In this document: piece after piece, positions 8,205 to 15,365 of the stretch | Layout: every line of letters starts with the position of its first letter | How positions within the stretch are numbered: the stretch's first letter is position 1 | DNA from: Phycisphaerae bacterium | GTDB taxonomy: Bacteria > Planctomycetota > Phycisphaerae > SM23-33 | Assembly: GCA_011050235.1 (NCBI GenBank) | Contig: DRGC01000007.1 | Coordinates: 1 to 32,322, forward strand | Direction of reading: 5' to 3' | Length of the DNA stretch: 32,322 nt | Program-made: the position numbers and the translations under genes | The notes under the pieces: model-generated | Told to the model about the DNA's origin: nothing | The model's database searches: none | The model's input: the letters and a program-made list of their open reading frames with translations, nothing else

Positions 8205-9539
8205 ATGAAGAACCCCAAGGCATTGATGATTCCGTTCGGGTATCCGGGTTATCCGCCCGAGATACTGAAGAAGTTCCGCGACGGCTCGCGCAACCACCTC
8301 AAGCGGCTGGGCATCGACGTAACGGCCACCGCCAACGTGATCGACTTCGCCGACGCCCGGAGAATCCGCGATCAGGTCAACACCACAGACTGCGAGTTCG
8401 TGGTGGTGGTCGTGCTCAGTTGGATCGAAGCGACCAACGTCATCGAGGTCATCCGCGACCTGTCGCACAAGCCCATCCTGCTGTGGAGCCACACCATGTG
8501 GCAGGAAAAGGGCGAGTTCCTGACGCTGGGCCCGATCCCCGGCGCTGGCGTGCTGCGACAGGCGTTCGAGGAGCTGCGATACAAGTTCAAGTTCGTCTAC
8601 GGCCAGCCGGGCGACAAGAGCCTCGACGACGACATCGCCGTCTTCGCCCGGGCCGCCCACGCCTACCATCAGCTCCGCCGCACCCGCATCGGCCTGCTGG
8701 GCTACATGTCGATGGGCATGTACTCGGCCGCGTTCGACCACCTCGGTCTGCTGCGTGACTGGGGCCCGGAGGTCGACCAGCTCGACCAGTACGTGCTGGT
8801 CAAACGCCTCGAGGCGGTGACCAAGACGCAGGTCGCCCCGCTGATCGCCAAGGCGAAGAGGGATTGGGACATCACCAAGAAGGTCCGCCCGCGCGACCTT
8901 GAGATCACGCTGAAGATGTACCTCGCCATGAAGGCCCTGGTGAAGGAACGCCGCTGGGACTGCCTGACGATCAAGTGTCAGTACGAGCTGTCCAAGGAGT
9001 TCGGCTACACGCCGTGCGTGCCGCTGTCGATGCTGGGCAACGAACTGCCGTGCTCGTGCGAAGGCGACATCCCGCTGATTGCGGCCCAGATTGCGATGCA
9101 CCACATCACTGGGCAGATCGTCGCTTACGGCGACATTCACACCGTCGAGCCCAACGGCGTGATTATGGGTGCGTGCGGCTTTGCGCCGTTCAAGATGGGC
9201 GAGGGCCGGCCCAAGGTCGACCGCACCGAGACGCTGTACCAAGGCCTGGCCAACTGCACGATCTACAAGGAAGGCGAGATTACCTTCGCTCGCATGGGTT
9301 ACACGCCCGACCGCAAGCTGAAGATGCACGTGGCCTTCGGCAAGACGCACCGCCCGCGAGCGTTCCACGAAATCGGCTGCCTGCCATATCCGTCGATGGA
9401 AGTCGACCTGCCGGGCCTCGGCGACCAGTTCGCCCAGGGCATGCTCAGCCAGCATTACTCCATCGTCTACGGCGACTGCCGCGCCGAACTGCGCGAGCTG
9501 CTCCGCCTGAGCGATATCGAAGGCGTGTTTGTCGAGTAA
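8205..9539 (+). CDS. L-fucose/L-arabinose isomerase superfamily protein
   Basis: The 444-residue protein has the two-part architecture of the FucI/AraA-type aldose-ketose isomerases: Rossmann-like N-terminal domains (FVVVVVLSWIEATNV near 65-79, RTRIGLLGYMSMGMY near 159-173) and a C-terminal catalytic half. PCSCEGDI (282-289) matches the metal-binding Glu block of the family. Asp310 in AYGDIH and His417 near SQHYSIVYGD are further candidate ligands. These enzymes interconvert an aldose and a ketose with Mn2+. ATG at 8205 has a strong GAGGAG ribosome site eight bases upstream, so I prefer it to an in-frame TTG/ATG further up. It sits 68 bases after the MttB-family gene, and its kinase partner follows beyond a palindromic repeat. 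The sugar is not identifiable by eye. Confidence 0.8.
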   Translation: MKNPKALMIPFGYPGYPPEILKKFRDGSRNHLKRLGIDVTATANVIDFADARRIRDQVNTTDCEFVVVVVLSWIEATNVIEVIRDLSHKPILLWSHTMWQEKGEFLTLGPIPGAGVLRQAFEELRYKFKFVYGQPGDKSLDDDIAVFARAAHAYHQLRRTRIGLLGYMSMGMYSAAFDHLGLLRDWGPEVDQLDQYVLVKRLEAVTKTQVAPLIAKAKRDWDITKKVRPRDLEITLKMYLAMKALVKERRWDCLTIKCQYELSKEFGYTPCVPLSMLGNELPCSCEGDIPLIAAQIAMHHITGQIVAYGDIHTVEPNGVIMGACGFAPFKMGEGRPKVDRTETLYQGLANCTIYKEGEITFARMGYTPDRKLKMHVAFGKTHRPRAFHEIGCLPYPSMEVDLPGLGDQFAQGMLSQHYSIVYGDCRAELRELLRLSDIEGVFVE

Positions 9540-9580
9540 TTGTCGATTGGCCTTGCCGACCGGCCATTACGCGGCGATCA

Positions 9581-9765
9581 GGCCCGAAGGGCCGATAGTG
9601 AGTAGCCGGCGGCGTAAGCCGCCGGTAAGCGGCAATAACGCCGAAGAGCCCCGAAGGGGCGACAGTGGGACGCAGCATTTCCTGCCGCCCCGCCGGGGCT
9701 CTTCGTTCTGTGGCTGGGACCGGGGGCTGACGCCCCCGGCTATTGACCTAGGCCCCTTCGGGGCC
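9581..9765. repeat. Nested palindromic intergenic element (three paired rings of hairpins)
   Basis: The element folds as one large inverted repeat whose arms each carry small hairpins. The outer pair is GGCCC-GAA-GGGCC (9581-9593) with GGCCCC-TTC-GGGGCC (9751-9765). The middle pair is CCGGCGGC-GTAA-GCCGCCGG (9606-9625) with CCGGGGGC-TGAC-GCCCCCGG (9720-9739). The inner pair is GCCCC-GAA-GGGGC (9648-9660) with GCCCC-GCC-GGGGC (9687-9699), framed by a perfect 12-bp arm at 9642-9653 and 9694-9705. Differences between arms keep each small hairpin paired. It looks like a REP/BIME-type element and lies between the isomerase and the FGGY kinase. Confidence 0.8.
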
Positions 9766-9797
9766 TCTTCGCCAAGAGATGACTGAGGGCACCAACG

Positions 9798-11306
9798 ATG
9801 AAACATTTTCTGGCCATTGACCTTGGCACGTCGGCCGTCAAGGCTGCGATCTTCGACGAGCGCGGCAAGCGGGCGGCCCTGGACATCCAGGAATACGCGC
9901 TGCTGACCGAGGGCGAGGATCTGTGCGAACTGCCCGCCGAGACCTATTGGGACAAGTTCGTCGTCGCCTGCAAGAAAGTCCTGGCTGATAGCGCCGTCGA
10001 TCCCAAGGATATCGCCGCGGTGGGCTTCGCCAGCCAGGGCGAGTCGTTCGTCCCGGTCGATGCGTCCGGCAAGCCGCTGCGCAACACCATCGTCTGGCTC
10101 GACAACCGCGCCCACGACGAAGCTGCTGCGATTGAAGCCAAGTTCGGGCGCGATCTGGTCTACAAGACCACGGGCCAGCCCGATGTCGGGCCGATCTGGA
10201 CGGCCTGCAAGATCCTGTGGATCAAGACCCACGAGCCGGACGTCTTTGCGGCGACGGCGAAGTTCTGCCTGGTCGAGGATTTTCTGATCCACCGCCTCTC
10301 GGGCAAGTTTGTCTCGGAGTTCTCGGTGTATTCATCCTCGCTGGTCCTCGACATCAACACGCGGGCCCTGTGGCCCGAGATGCTCGAGTTCATCGGCGTC
10401 TCGGCCGACCATTTCCCCGAGCTGACCGAGTCCGGCAGTGTGGTCGGCCCGATCACGGCCGAAGCGGCCGCGGCGACGGGCCTCTCGACCGAGACGCTGG
10501 TGGTCACCGGTGCGTACGATCACGCGGCCGGCAGCATCGGTGCGGGCGTCACGCACAGCGGTGTGATGAGCGAGACGACGGGCTCATCCATGGCCATCTG
10601 CGCCCCGGTCGATAGCATCGCCTTCGATCCCGAGTTCCGCGTGCCGGTGCACTGCCACGCCATCAGCGGCAAATACTTCTTCAGCCCCTACGGCGAGACG
10701 GCCGGCATGGTGCTCAAGTGGTTCCGCGACAATCTCGGCCAATCGGAGATCGCCCAGGCCGAAGCGACCGGCGGCGATGCGTTCGAAATTCTCAGCGAGA
10801 TGGCTGCAGCCGTCCCGGCCGGTAGCGAAGGGCTTGTGATGCTGCCGTTTCTTTCCGGGACAGGGGCCCCGGAGTTCGACCCCAACGCCAAGGGCGTGTT
10901 CTTCGGCTTGGCGCTGAAGCACACCAAGGGCCATTTCGTTCGGGCCATCATGGAATCGGTCGCCTACATGATCGCCAAGAACGTGGATGTGATGGCCGAC
11001 CTGGGCGTCAAGGTCGACGAGATCCGCTCCCTCGGCGGCGGGGCCAAGAGCGATCTGTGGTGTCAGATCAAAGCCGACGCCATGGGCACGCGGGTGGCGA
11101 TCGTCGAAGAATCCGAACAGGCCCTCAAGGGGGCCGCCATCCTCGCCGGTGTGGGGGCGGGCGTCTTCGGCGACCTGGAAGCGGCCAGCAACGATATGGT
11201 CGCCATCAAGAAACGCTACGAGCCCAACGCCGACAACGCCCAAATCTACGCCGCCGGCCTGGCCACCTACGAGGCGCTCTACGAGAACCTCAAGGGGTTG
11301 TTCTGA
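9798..11306 (+). CDS. FGGY-family carbohydrate kinase (xylulokinase-like)
   Basis: The 502-residue protein is a full-length FGGY kinase. The N-terminal phosphate loop is IDLGTSAVKAAIFD (7-20). GFASQGESFVPVD (76-88) and IVWLDNRA (98-105) are the substrate-side blocks. Asp241 in GAYDHAAGSIGAG is the expected catalytic base, followed by TTGSSMAI. The C-terminal ATP-binding block is SLGGGAKSDLWCQI. It should phosphorylate a ketose, the step after the isomerase encoded upstream. The ATG at 9798 follows GAGGGC by about eight bases. The gap to the isomerase is filled by the nested palindromic repeat, so transcript continuity is uncertain but likely. Conserved xylulokinase-like spacing is visible, but the sugar is not assigned. 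Confidence 0.9.
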   Translation: MKHFLAIDLGTSAVKAAIFDERGKRAALDIQEYALLTEGEDLCELPAETYWDKFVVACKKVLADSAVDPKDIAAVGFASQGESFVPVDASGKPLRNTIVWLDNRAHDEAAAIEAKFGRDLVYKTTGQPDVGPIWTACKILWIKTHEPDVFAATAKFCLVEDFLIHRLSGKFVSEFSVYSSSLVLDINTRALWPEMLEFIGVSADHFPELTESGSVVGPITAEAAAATGLSTETLVVTGAYDHAAGSIGAGVTHSGVMSETTGSSMAICAPVDSIAFDPEFRVPVHCHAISGKYFFSPYGETAGMVLKWFRDNLGQSEIAQAEATGGDAFEILSEMAAAVPAGSEGLVMLPFLSGTGAPEFDPNAKGVFFGLALKHTKGHFVRAIMESVAYMIAKNVDVMADLGVKVDEIRSLGGGAKSDLWCQIKADAMGTRVAIVEESEQALKGAAILAGVGAGVFGDLEAASNDMVAIKKRYEPNADNAQIYAAGLATYEALYENLKGLF

Positions 11307-11333
11307 TCGGTCGGCGCTGCCGCTGAAAGCATC

Positions 11334-11366
11334 CGGGCGGCCGGGCCGCACGGACCCAGCCGCCCG
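11334..11366 (+). terminator. GC-rich stem-loop between convergent genes
   Basis: CGGGCGGC (11334-11341) pairs with GCCGCCCG (11359-11366) across a 17-base loop, followed by TTAT. It lies 28 bases after the FGGY kinase stop and 48 bases beyond the stop of the convergent PEP-CTERM gene, so it may end both transcripts. The stem resembles the one at 788-837, which shares GCGGGCGGC/GCCGCCCGC. Confidence 0.5.
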
Positions 11367-11413
11367 TTATAGTCACCCGCCTTCGGCAGGATTGTTGTGA
11401 AGTTATTGCGGCT

Positions 11414-12058
11414 CTATCGTCTTCGGCGTCGCAGACTCGCGATCGCACCGACGCCAAGCAAGGCCAGCGACGTCGGTTCGGGAACCGTGATCCAGCCGCT
11501 ATTGGCGTTGTCCTCGCCGATCCCCTGAACATGTGCGGCCGTTGGAAACGGACCATGTCCGCCGCCCGGCTTGCTGAGGAAATCGAAAGAGCCGGCCGTC
11601 AGCGAACCGATTCCCGTGATCGTGTAGGAGACATCCTCACCCGGACCGAAACGAGCGGCGTCCCCTCCGCCTGAGGCGAAGTCGAACTTGATATCAAACC
11701 ACCCGTCGCCGTCGGCCTTGAAGGCGTCCACAGACCGGCTGATCGTCGGACTGGTGAAGCTGCCGCTCTTGCTCGGCGCCGAGAACACCAACAGCGTCGG
11801 ATTCAGTGCGGGGTCGAGGTTGAACAGCCATAGGTTGACGAACTCCGAACCGACCAGGTTCGTCGCCGTCAACGTCAGGTCCACCGACCCCGGCGAGCCC
11901 CCATCGTCGAATATGGCAGTCAGCCACGGCGCCGCCCCGGCAGGGGGGGTGGCCCCGCTGAACTCGATACTTAAGGGGTATGACACCACGGACGCCTGCA
12001 GCCCGGCCGTCAAGGCCAAGACTATCACAAGCGCCAAAGCTCTATAGTTGTGCAACAT
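11414..12058 (-). CDS. Secreted PEP-CTERM protein (paralogue A)
   Basis: The 214-residue protein has a signal peptide (residues 1 to about 22, ending Gly-Leu-Gln-Ala), a beta-rich extracellular domain and a C-terminal PEP-CTERM signal (VPEPTSLALLGVGAIASL followed by five Arg). Such proteins are exported and processed by an exosortase at the cell surface. It is a paralogue of the next minus-strand protein (12333-13058). The two share the order SIEFSG, PAGA-PWL-A-FDD, PGSV-LTL, NLV--EFV and F-L along the chain. The ATG at 12058 has AGAGGAGGA five to seven bases upstream. The function of the domain is not recognised; structural or adhesive roles are typical for the class. The 274 bases upstream show no other gene, only an imperfect stem at about 12181-12205. 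Confidence 0.82.
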   Translation of the reverse strand: MLHNYRALALVIVLALTAGLQASVVSYPLSIEFSGATPPAGAAPWLTAIFDDGGSPGSVDLTLTATNLVGSEFVNLWLFNLDPALNPTLLVFSAPSKSGSFTSPTISRSVDAFKADGDGWFDIKFDFASGGGDAARFGPGEDVSYTITGIGSLTAGSFDFLSKPGGGHGPFPTAAHVQGIGEDNANSGWITVPEPTSLALLGVGAIASLRRRRR

Positions 12059-12332
12059 GACGGGTCCTCCTCTGGACCGCTCAATTTTGGTTTTTCAATC
12101 GCATGCATCTGTTGCACGCGGCATTCCTTACAAAACACATCACCCAAGTCGTTTCGGAGGTGAAAAGCTCTTTGCCCTCCCGTCTGCCGGACGCCCGGCC
12201 AGACGATGCTCTTACTGGAAGCCTTGAAATTCTAGGTCTCCCATATCTGGAAGGTAGGATTACTTGTACAGATTGGCATAATCCCGTCAGAATTCGGCCG
12301 ATTTGGGTGCTAGCTATCCAATACTTCTAGAC

Positions 12333-13058
12333 TTATGGCGCATCAAAAACGGGGGAATCTTGCAAATCGCCCGCTGAGTAGCTGGGTGGATTAGATCGGG
12401 CTCGCCTTCGCCGGAGCATGACCAGGCTGCCGATGGTCAGCAATCCGAGCGTGGCCGGTTCGGGTACGGCCGCGGGTGCGGACGTCCAGCCGCCATCGTC
12501 GCCATTGATAGCCTGCACGTGGGCGGCCACAGGATAGGCGCCATTGCCGCCGCCAGTGCTGGTAAGGTCGAAGGAACTGGCCGTCAGCGTGGCAATGCCG
12601 GTGATGGTAAAGGAGGCGGACTCCCCAACGCCAAAGCGTTCCGCACCGCTGCCCTGGTTGCTGGTGGCGAACGCCATCTCGATGTCATACCGGCCGCTGC
12701 CGGCGACGTTCCAACCGTCCGCATCGAGGTTGATCTTCGGGTCGTCAAACAGGCCGATCTTGAGCGGATCCGAGAAGGTCAGATCCTTCGGATCCAAAGA
12801 CGAATTGAGATTGAAGTACCACTTCGAGACGAACTCGTCGGCCACCAGGTTCAACACTTCGAGCGTCAACTCGACCGACCCGGGGGTGTCCTCGTCATCG
12901 AAAGTCGCCTTCAGCCATGGGCCCGCGCCGGCGGGCAACGATCCGCCGCTGAACTCGATGTCCAGGCCGTACGACACCACAAACGCATGCGACAGGGGGG
13001 CAGTGAGCAACACAACTGCCGCTACGGCGGCAGCGCACAACGGGGCTGTCTTCAACAT
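12333..13058 (-). CDS. Secreted PEP-CTERM protein (paralogue B) with a C-terminal extension
   Basis: The 241-residue protein starts MLKTAPLCAAAVAAVVLL, a signal peptide cleaved after Ser-His-Ala. It contains the same beta-rich domain as the neighbour at 11414-12058, in which most of the conserved blocks can be matched. It has a PEP-CTERM signal (VPEPATLGLLTIGSLVML, then Arg-rich). Unlike the neighbour, about 20 residues follow the Arg cluster, ending in an acidic, Pro-containing tail. This is unusual, because the signal normally ends the protein; a frameshift near the end is one explanation. ATG at 13058 was chosen because GGAG precedes it by nine bases and the signal peptide begins there; frame further upstream has no such support. 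The tandem arrangement suggests local duplication. Confidence 0.8.
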   Translation of the reverse strand: MLKTAPLCAAAVAAVVLLTAPLSHAFVVSYGLDIEFSGGSLPAGAGPWLKATFDDEDTPGSVELTLEVLNLVADEFVSKWYFNLNSSLDPKDLTFSDPLKIGLFDDPKINLDADGWNVAGSGRYDIEMAFATSNQGSGAERFGVGESASFTITGIATLTASSFDLTSTGGGNGAYPVAAHVQAINGDDGGWTSAPAAVPEPATLGLLTIGSLVMLRRRRARSNPPSYSAGDLQDSPVFDAP

Positions 13059-13541
13059 AGCTGCATTCTCCAAGTGCGCAGTTAGATCGGTCAGTGACCT
13101 GCGCTGCGCATTCAAGCACAGCCCGACGTATTCGCGGGGCAAGCGTCCATCAAAGCCCGAACCCGCGACGACCTCTCTCCTCCGCATGGAACGCATGCAA
13201 CGGTGTTGTCTGTTCCGTCAAAATCGTAGGCGCGGAAATTCCTCCAACGCGGAATTCACCGAGAAAAACACGCCTGGTGGAGGCCGGCAATCTGCCCGGC
13301 GGGCCCTTGGTATATCGGCGAGCAAGGCGACATGCCTGAGAGCTTTCGGTCCTGGCGGGGGCAAAAGGATTGCCCGTTCGCACCAGTTGGCTTATAACGG
13401 GCCTGCGGTGTCCGCCACCATCTTGCCAACTACGGCCTCGCCCTGCCGGGGGCGGTTTTCGGGAACTTGTGCTTACCGGGGGCGTCCAACCGTGGTAAGA
13501 ACATCCAGAGCGCGGGCGCGCAGCGACAGAAAGGGAATGCC
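13059..13541. other. Divergent intergenic region carrying a promoter module
   Basis: The region separates PEP-CTERM paralogue B (minus) from the DUF4139-like gene (plus). I see no gene in it. The plus-strand promoter module at 13354-13403 is described separately; it leaves a leader of about 135 bases before the ATG at 13542. I found no clear promoter for the minus-strand gene. Confidence 0.5.
13354..13403 (+). promoter_or_regulatory. Promoter module, copy 1 (before the DUF4139-like gene)
   Basis: TTGCCC (13370-13375) and TATAAC (13393-13398) are separated by exactly 17 bases. The block GGGGGCAAAAGGA lies just upstream and CGGG just downstream. A second copy at 15288-15337 has the same two conserved blocks and the same spacing, while the 10 bases in the middle of the spacer differ. 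Conserved boxes with a variable spacer of fixed length are what a promoter should look like. GGGCAA and TTGCCC also form a small 6-bp stem, which could be an operator. Confidence 0.65.
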
Positions 13542-15281
13542 ATGAGAACGCACCATGTCATCACATTCGGTTTGTGTCTACTCCTTCCGGCGGCGTTGGC
13601 CTCGGCGGAATCCATCGACGATCACGCCATCGGCCGGATGCCGGTCAAGGAGGTCACCGTGTTCAAGGACGGCCACGCCTTCGTTCTGCACGAGGGCCCC
13701 ATGCCCACCGACGATGCCGGCAATGTCGTGCTGGACTATCTGCCGGTCCCCGTGATCGGCACGTTCTGGGCCTACGCCGACGATAAGGCCGCCAAGCTCG
13801 CCGGCGTCGTGGCCGCTAGACGCGTGGTGTCGGTCAAGCGGACGGCCCTGACGGTGGCTGAGATGATCGAAGGCAACGTGGGGGCGGCAGTCCGCATCAC
13901 CGAAAAGGACGGCCAGCCGTACGCAGCCACCATCGCAGCGGTGCCGACCCGCAGCACCGAGGAGATCGAGACCACCTCCCCGCCCGGCGCGCCGCCAGCC
14001 CTGCCGGTCAAGGCGAAGGTGGTCCTGCTGACTGTCGAGGGCGGCACGAAGGCGGTGCCTCTGGCCCGCATCCAGGAAGTGACGTTCGCCGATGACTTCA
14101 AGCCCGGCATCGCCAGCGCCGAGTTCCGCAATGTCATGACACTCAAGCTCGACTGGAAACGCAAACCGGCCAAGACCGCCAATGTCGGCATGACCTACGT
14201 GCAGCGCGGCGTGCGCTGGATACCCAACTATCGCGTAGACATCGACGGTAAGGGCAACGCGACGCTTTCGCTGCAGGCGACGCTGGTCAACGAGCTGACC
14301 GACCTGGACAACGTCACCGCCCACCTGGTGATCGGCGTGCCGACGTTCGCCTTCAAGGACACACCCGACCCCATCTCCATGCAGGAGACGGTCGCGCGGC
14401 TGTCGAGTGTCATGCAGCCGAGCAACCAGACGGCATACGCCTTCTCCAACGCCATGATGACCCAGACCGCCATCTACCAGCCTCGGCGTCGGGGCGCGGC
14501 CCAGCCATCGGGGGCGACGATCGATCTGGGCTCGGATGTCGCCGCCGGGGACAAGCAGGAAGACCTGTACGTCTTCACGATCAACAACATCACCCTCAAG
14601 AAGGGCGAGCGGATGACGGTGCCCATCAGCAAGGTCACGCTGCCGTACAAGGATGTGTTCGTGCTCGATCTGCCCTTCGCCCCACCGCCCGAGGCCCAGG
14701 CGAACGCCAACAACCAGCAGCAGGCCGAAATCGCCCGCCTGTTCCATGCGCCCAAGGCCATGCACGTTCTTCGCCTGGCCAACACCGCCGAGGCCCCGCT
14801 GACAACAGCCCCGGCGATGATCGTCCGCGATAGACGCGTGATGGCCCAGGGCATGATTCAGTACACACCCGCCGGGGCTTCGTGCGATTTGACAATGACC
14901 ACGGCGGTCGACGTGGGCGTCAAGGCCAGCGACACTGAGACCGGCCGCGACGCCAACGCACACAAGTGGCACGGCCGTTCCTACGATCGCATCAACCTCG
15001 CCGGCACGATCCACCTGACCAACCATCGCGATAAGACGATCTCCGTGGAGGTCCGCCGGTCGGTGCTGGGCTTTGTCGACTCCGCCTCCGGCGACGGCGA
15101 GATCAAGCAGCTCGGCCGCCACGGGAGTGGCTGGGCGCGGCCGTTCTGGTGGCGCTGGTACAGTTGGCCGAGCTGGTGGCGCCACGTGAACTCCACCGGC
15201 CAGGTCTCCTGGGAGTTCGACCTGAAAGGCGATGAGAGCATCGATCTGGGCTACGAGTGGCACTACTTCTGGCGGTGGTAG
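13542..15281 (+). CDS. Secreted DUF4139-like protein with Trp-rich C-terminus
   Basis: The 579-residue protein has a signal peptide (MRTHHVITFGLCLLLPAALA, cleaved near residue 22). The body resembles DUF4139/mucoidy-inhibitor-A-like proteins: an N-terminal domain beginning VKEVTVFKDGHAFV, and a central YVQRGVRWIPNYRVDID block followed by LSLQATLVNELTDLDNVTAHLVIG, the most typical part of that family. Function is poorly known; family members are exported and often act at the envelope. The last roughly 55 residues hold 11 Trp, many in pairs. ATG at 13542 is preceded by AAAGGGA at five bases, so I place the start there rather than 25 codons upstream. The promoter module about 140 bases upstream should drive it. 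Downstream is a second copy of that module, so the next gene is probably transcribed separately. Confidence 0.8.
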   Translation: MRTHHVITFGLCLLLPAALASAESIDDHAIGRMPVKEVTVFKDGHAFVLHEGPMPTDDAGNVVLDYLPVPVIGTFWAYADDKAAKLAGVVAARRVVSVKRTALTVAEMIEGNVGAAVRITEKDGQPYAATIAAVPTRSTEEIETTSPPGAPPALPVKAKVVLLTVEGGTKAVPLARIQEVTFADDFKPGIASAEFRNVMTLKLDWKRKPAKTANVGMTYVQRGVRWIPNYRVDIDGKGNATLSLQATLVNELTDLDNVTAHLVIGVPTFAFKDTPDPISMQETVARLSSVMQPSNQTAYAFSNAMMTQTAIYQPRRRGAAQPSGATIDLGSDVAAGDKQEDLYVFTINNITLKKGERMTVPISKVTLPYKDVFVLDLPFAPPPEAQANANNQQQAEIARLFHAPKAMHVLRLANTAEAPLTTAPAMIVRDRRVMAQGMIQYTPAGASCDLTMTTAVDVGVKASDTETGRDANAHKWHGRSYDRINLAGTIHLTNHRDKTISVEVRRSVLGFVDSASGDGEIKQLGRHGSGWARPFWWRWYSWPSWWRHVNSTGQVSWEFDLKGDESIDLGYEWHYFWRW

Positions 15282-15287
15282 GCCTCG

Positions 15288-15337
15288 TGGCGGGGCAAAA
15301 GGATTGCCCGCCCATGGCGGTTGGCTTATAACGGGTC
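15288..15337 (+). promoter_or_regulatory. Promoter module, copy 2 (before the aldolase-like gene)
   Basis: TTGCCC (15304-15309) and TATAAC (15327-15332) lie 17 bases apart, in the same context as copy 1 at 13354-13403: GGGGCAAAAGGA upstream, TTGGCT before the -10 box and CGGG after it. The expected transcription start near 15339 leaves a leader of only about 27 bases before the ATG at 15366. An in-frame TTG at 15321 lies inside the promoter and is therefore not the start. Confidence 0.65.
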
Positions 15338-15365
15338 TGCGCCGGTTGCCTGGCGACGACCTGCT

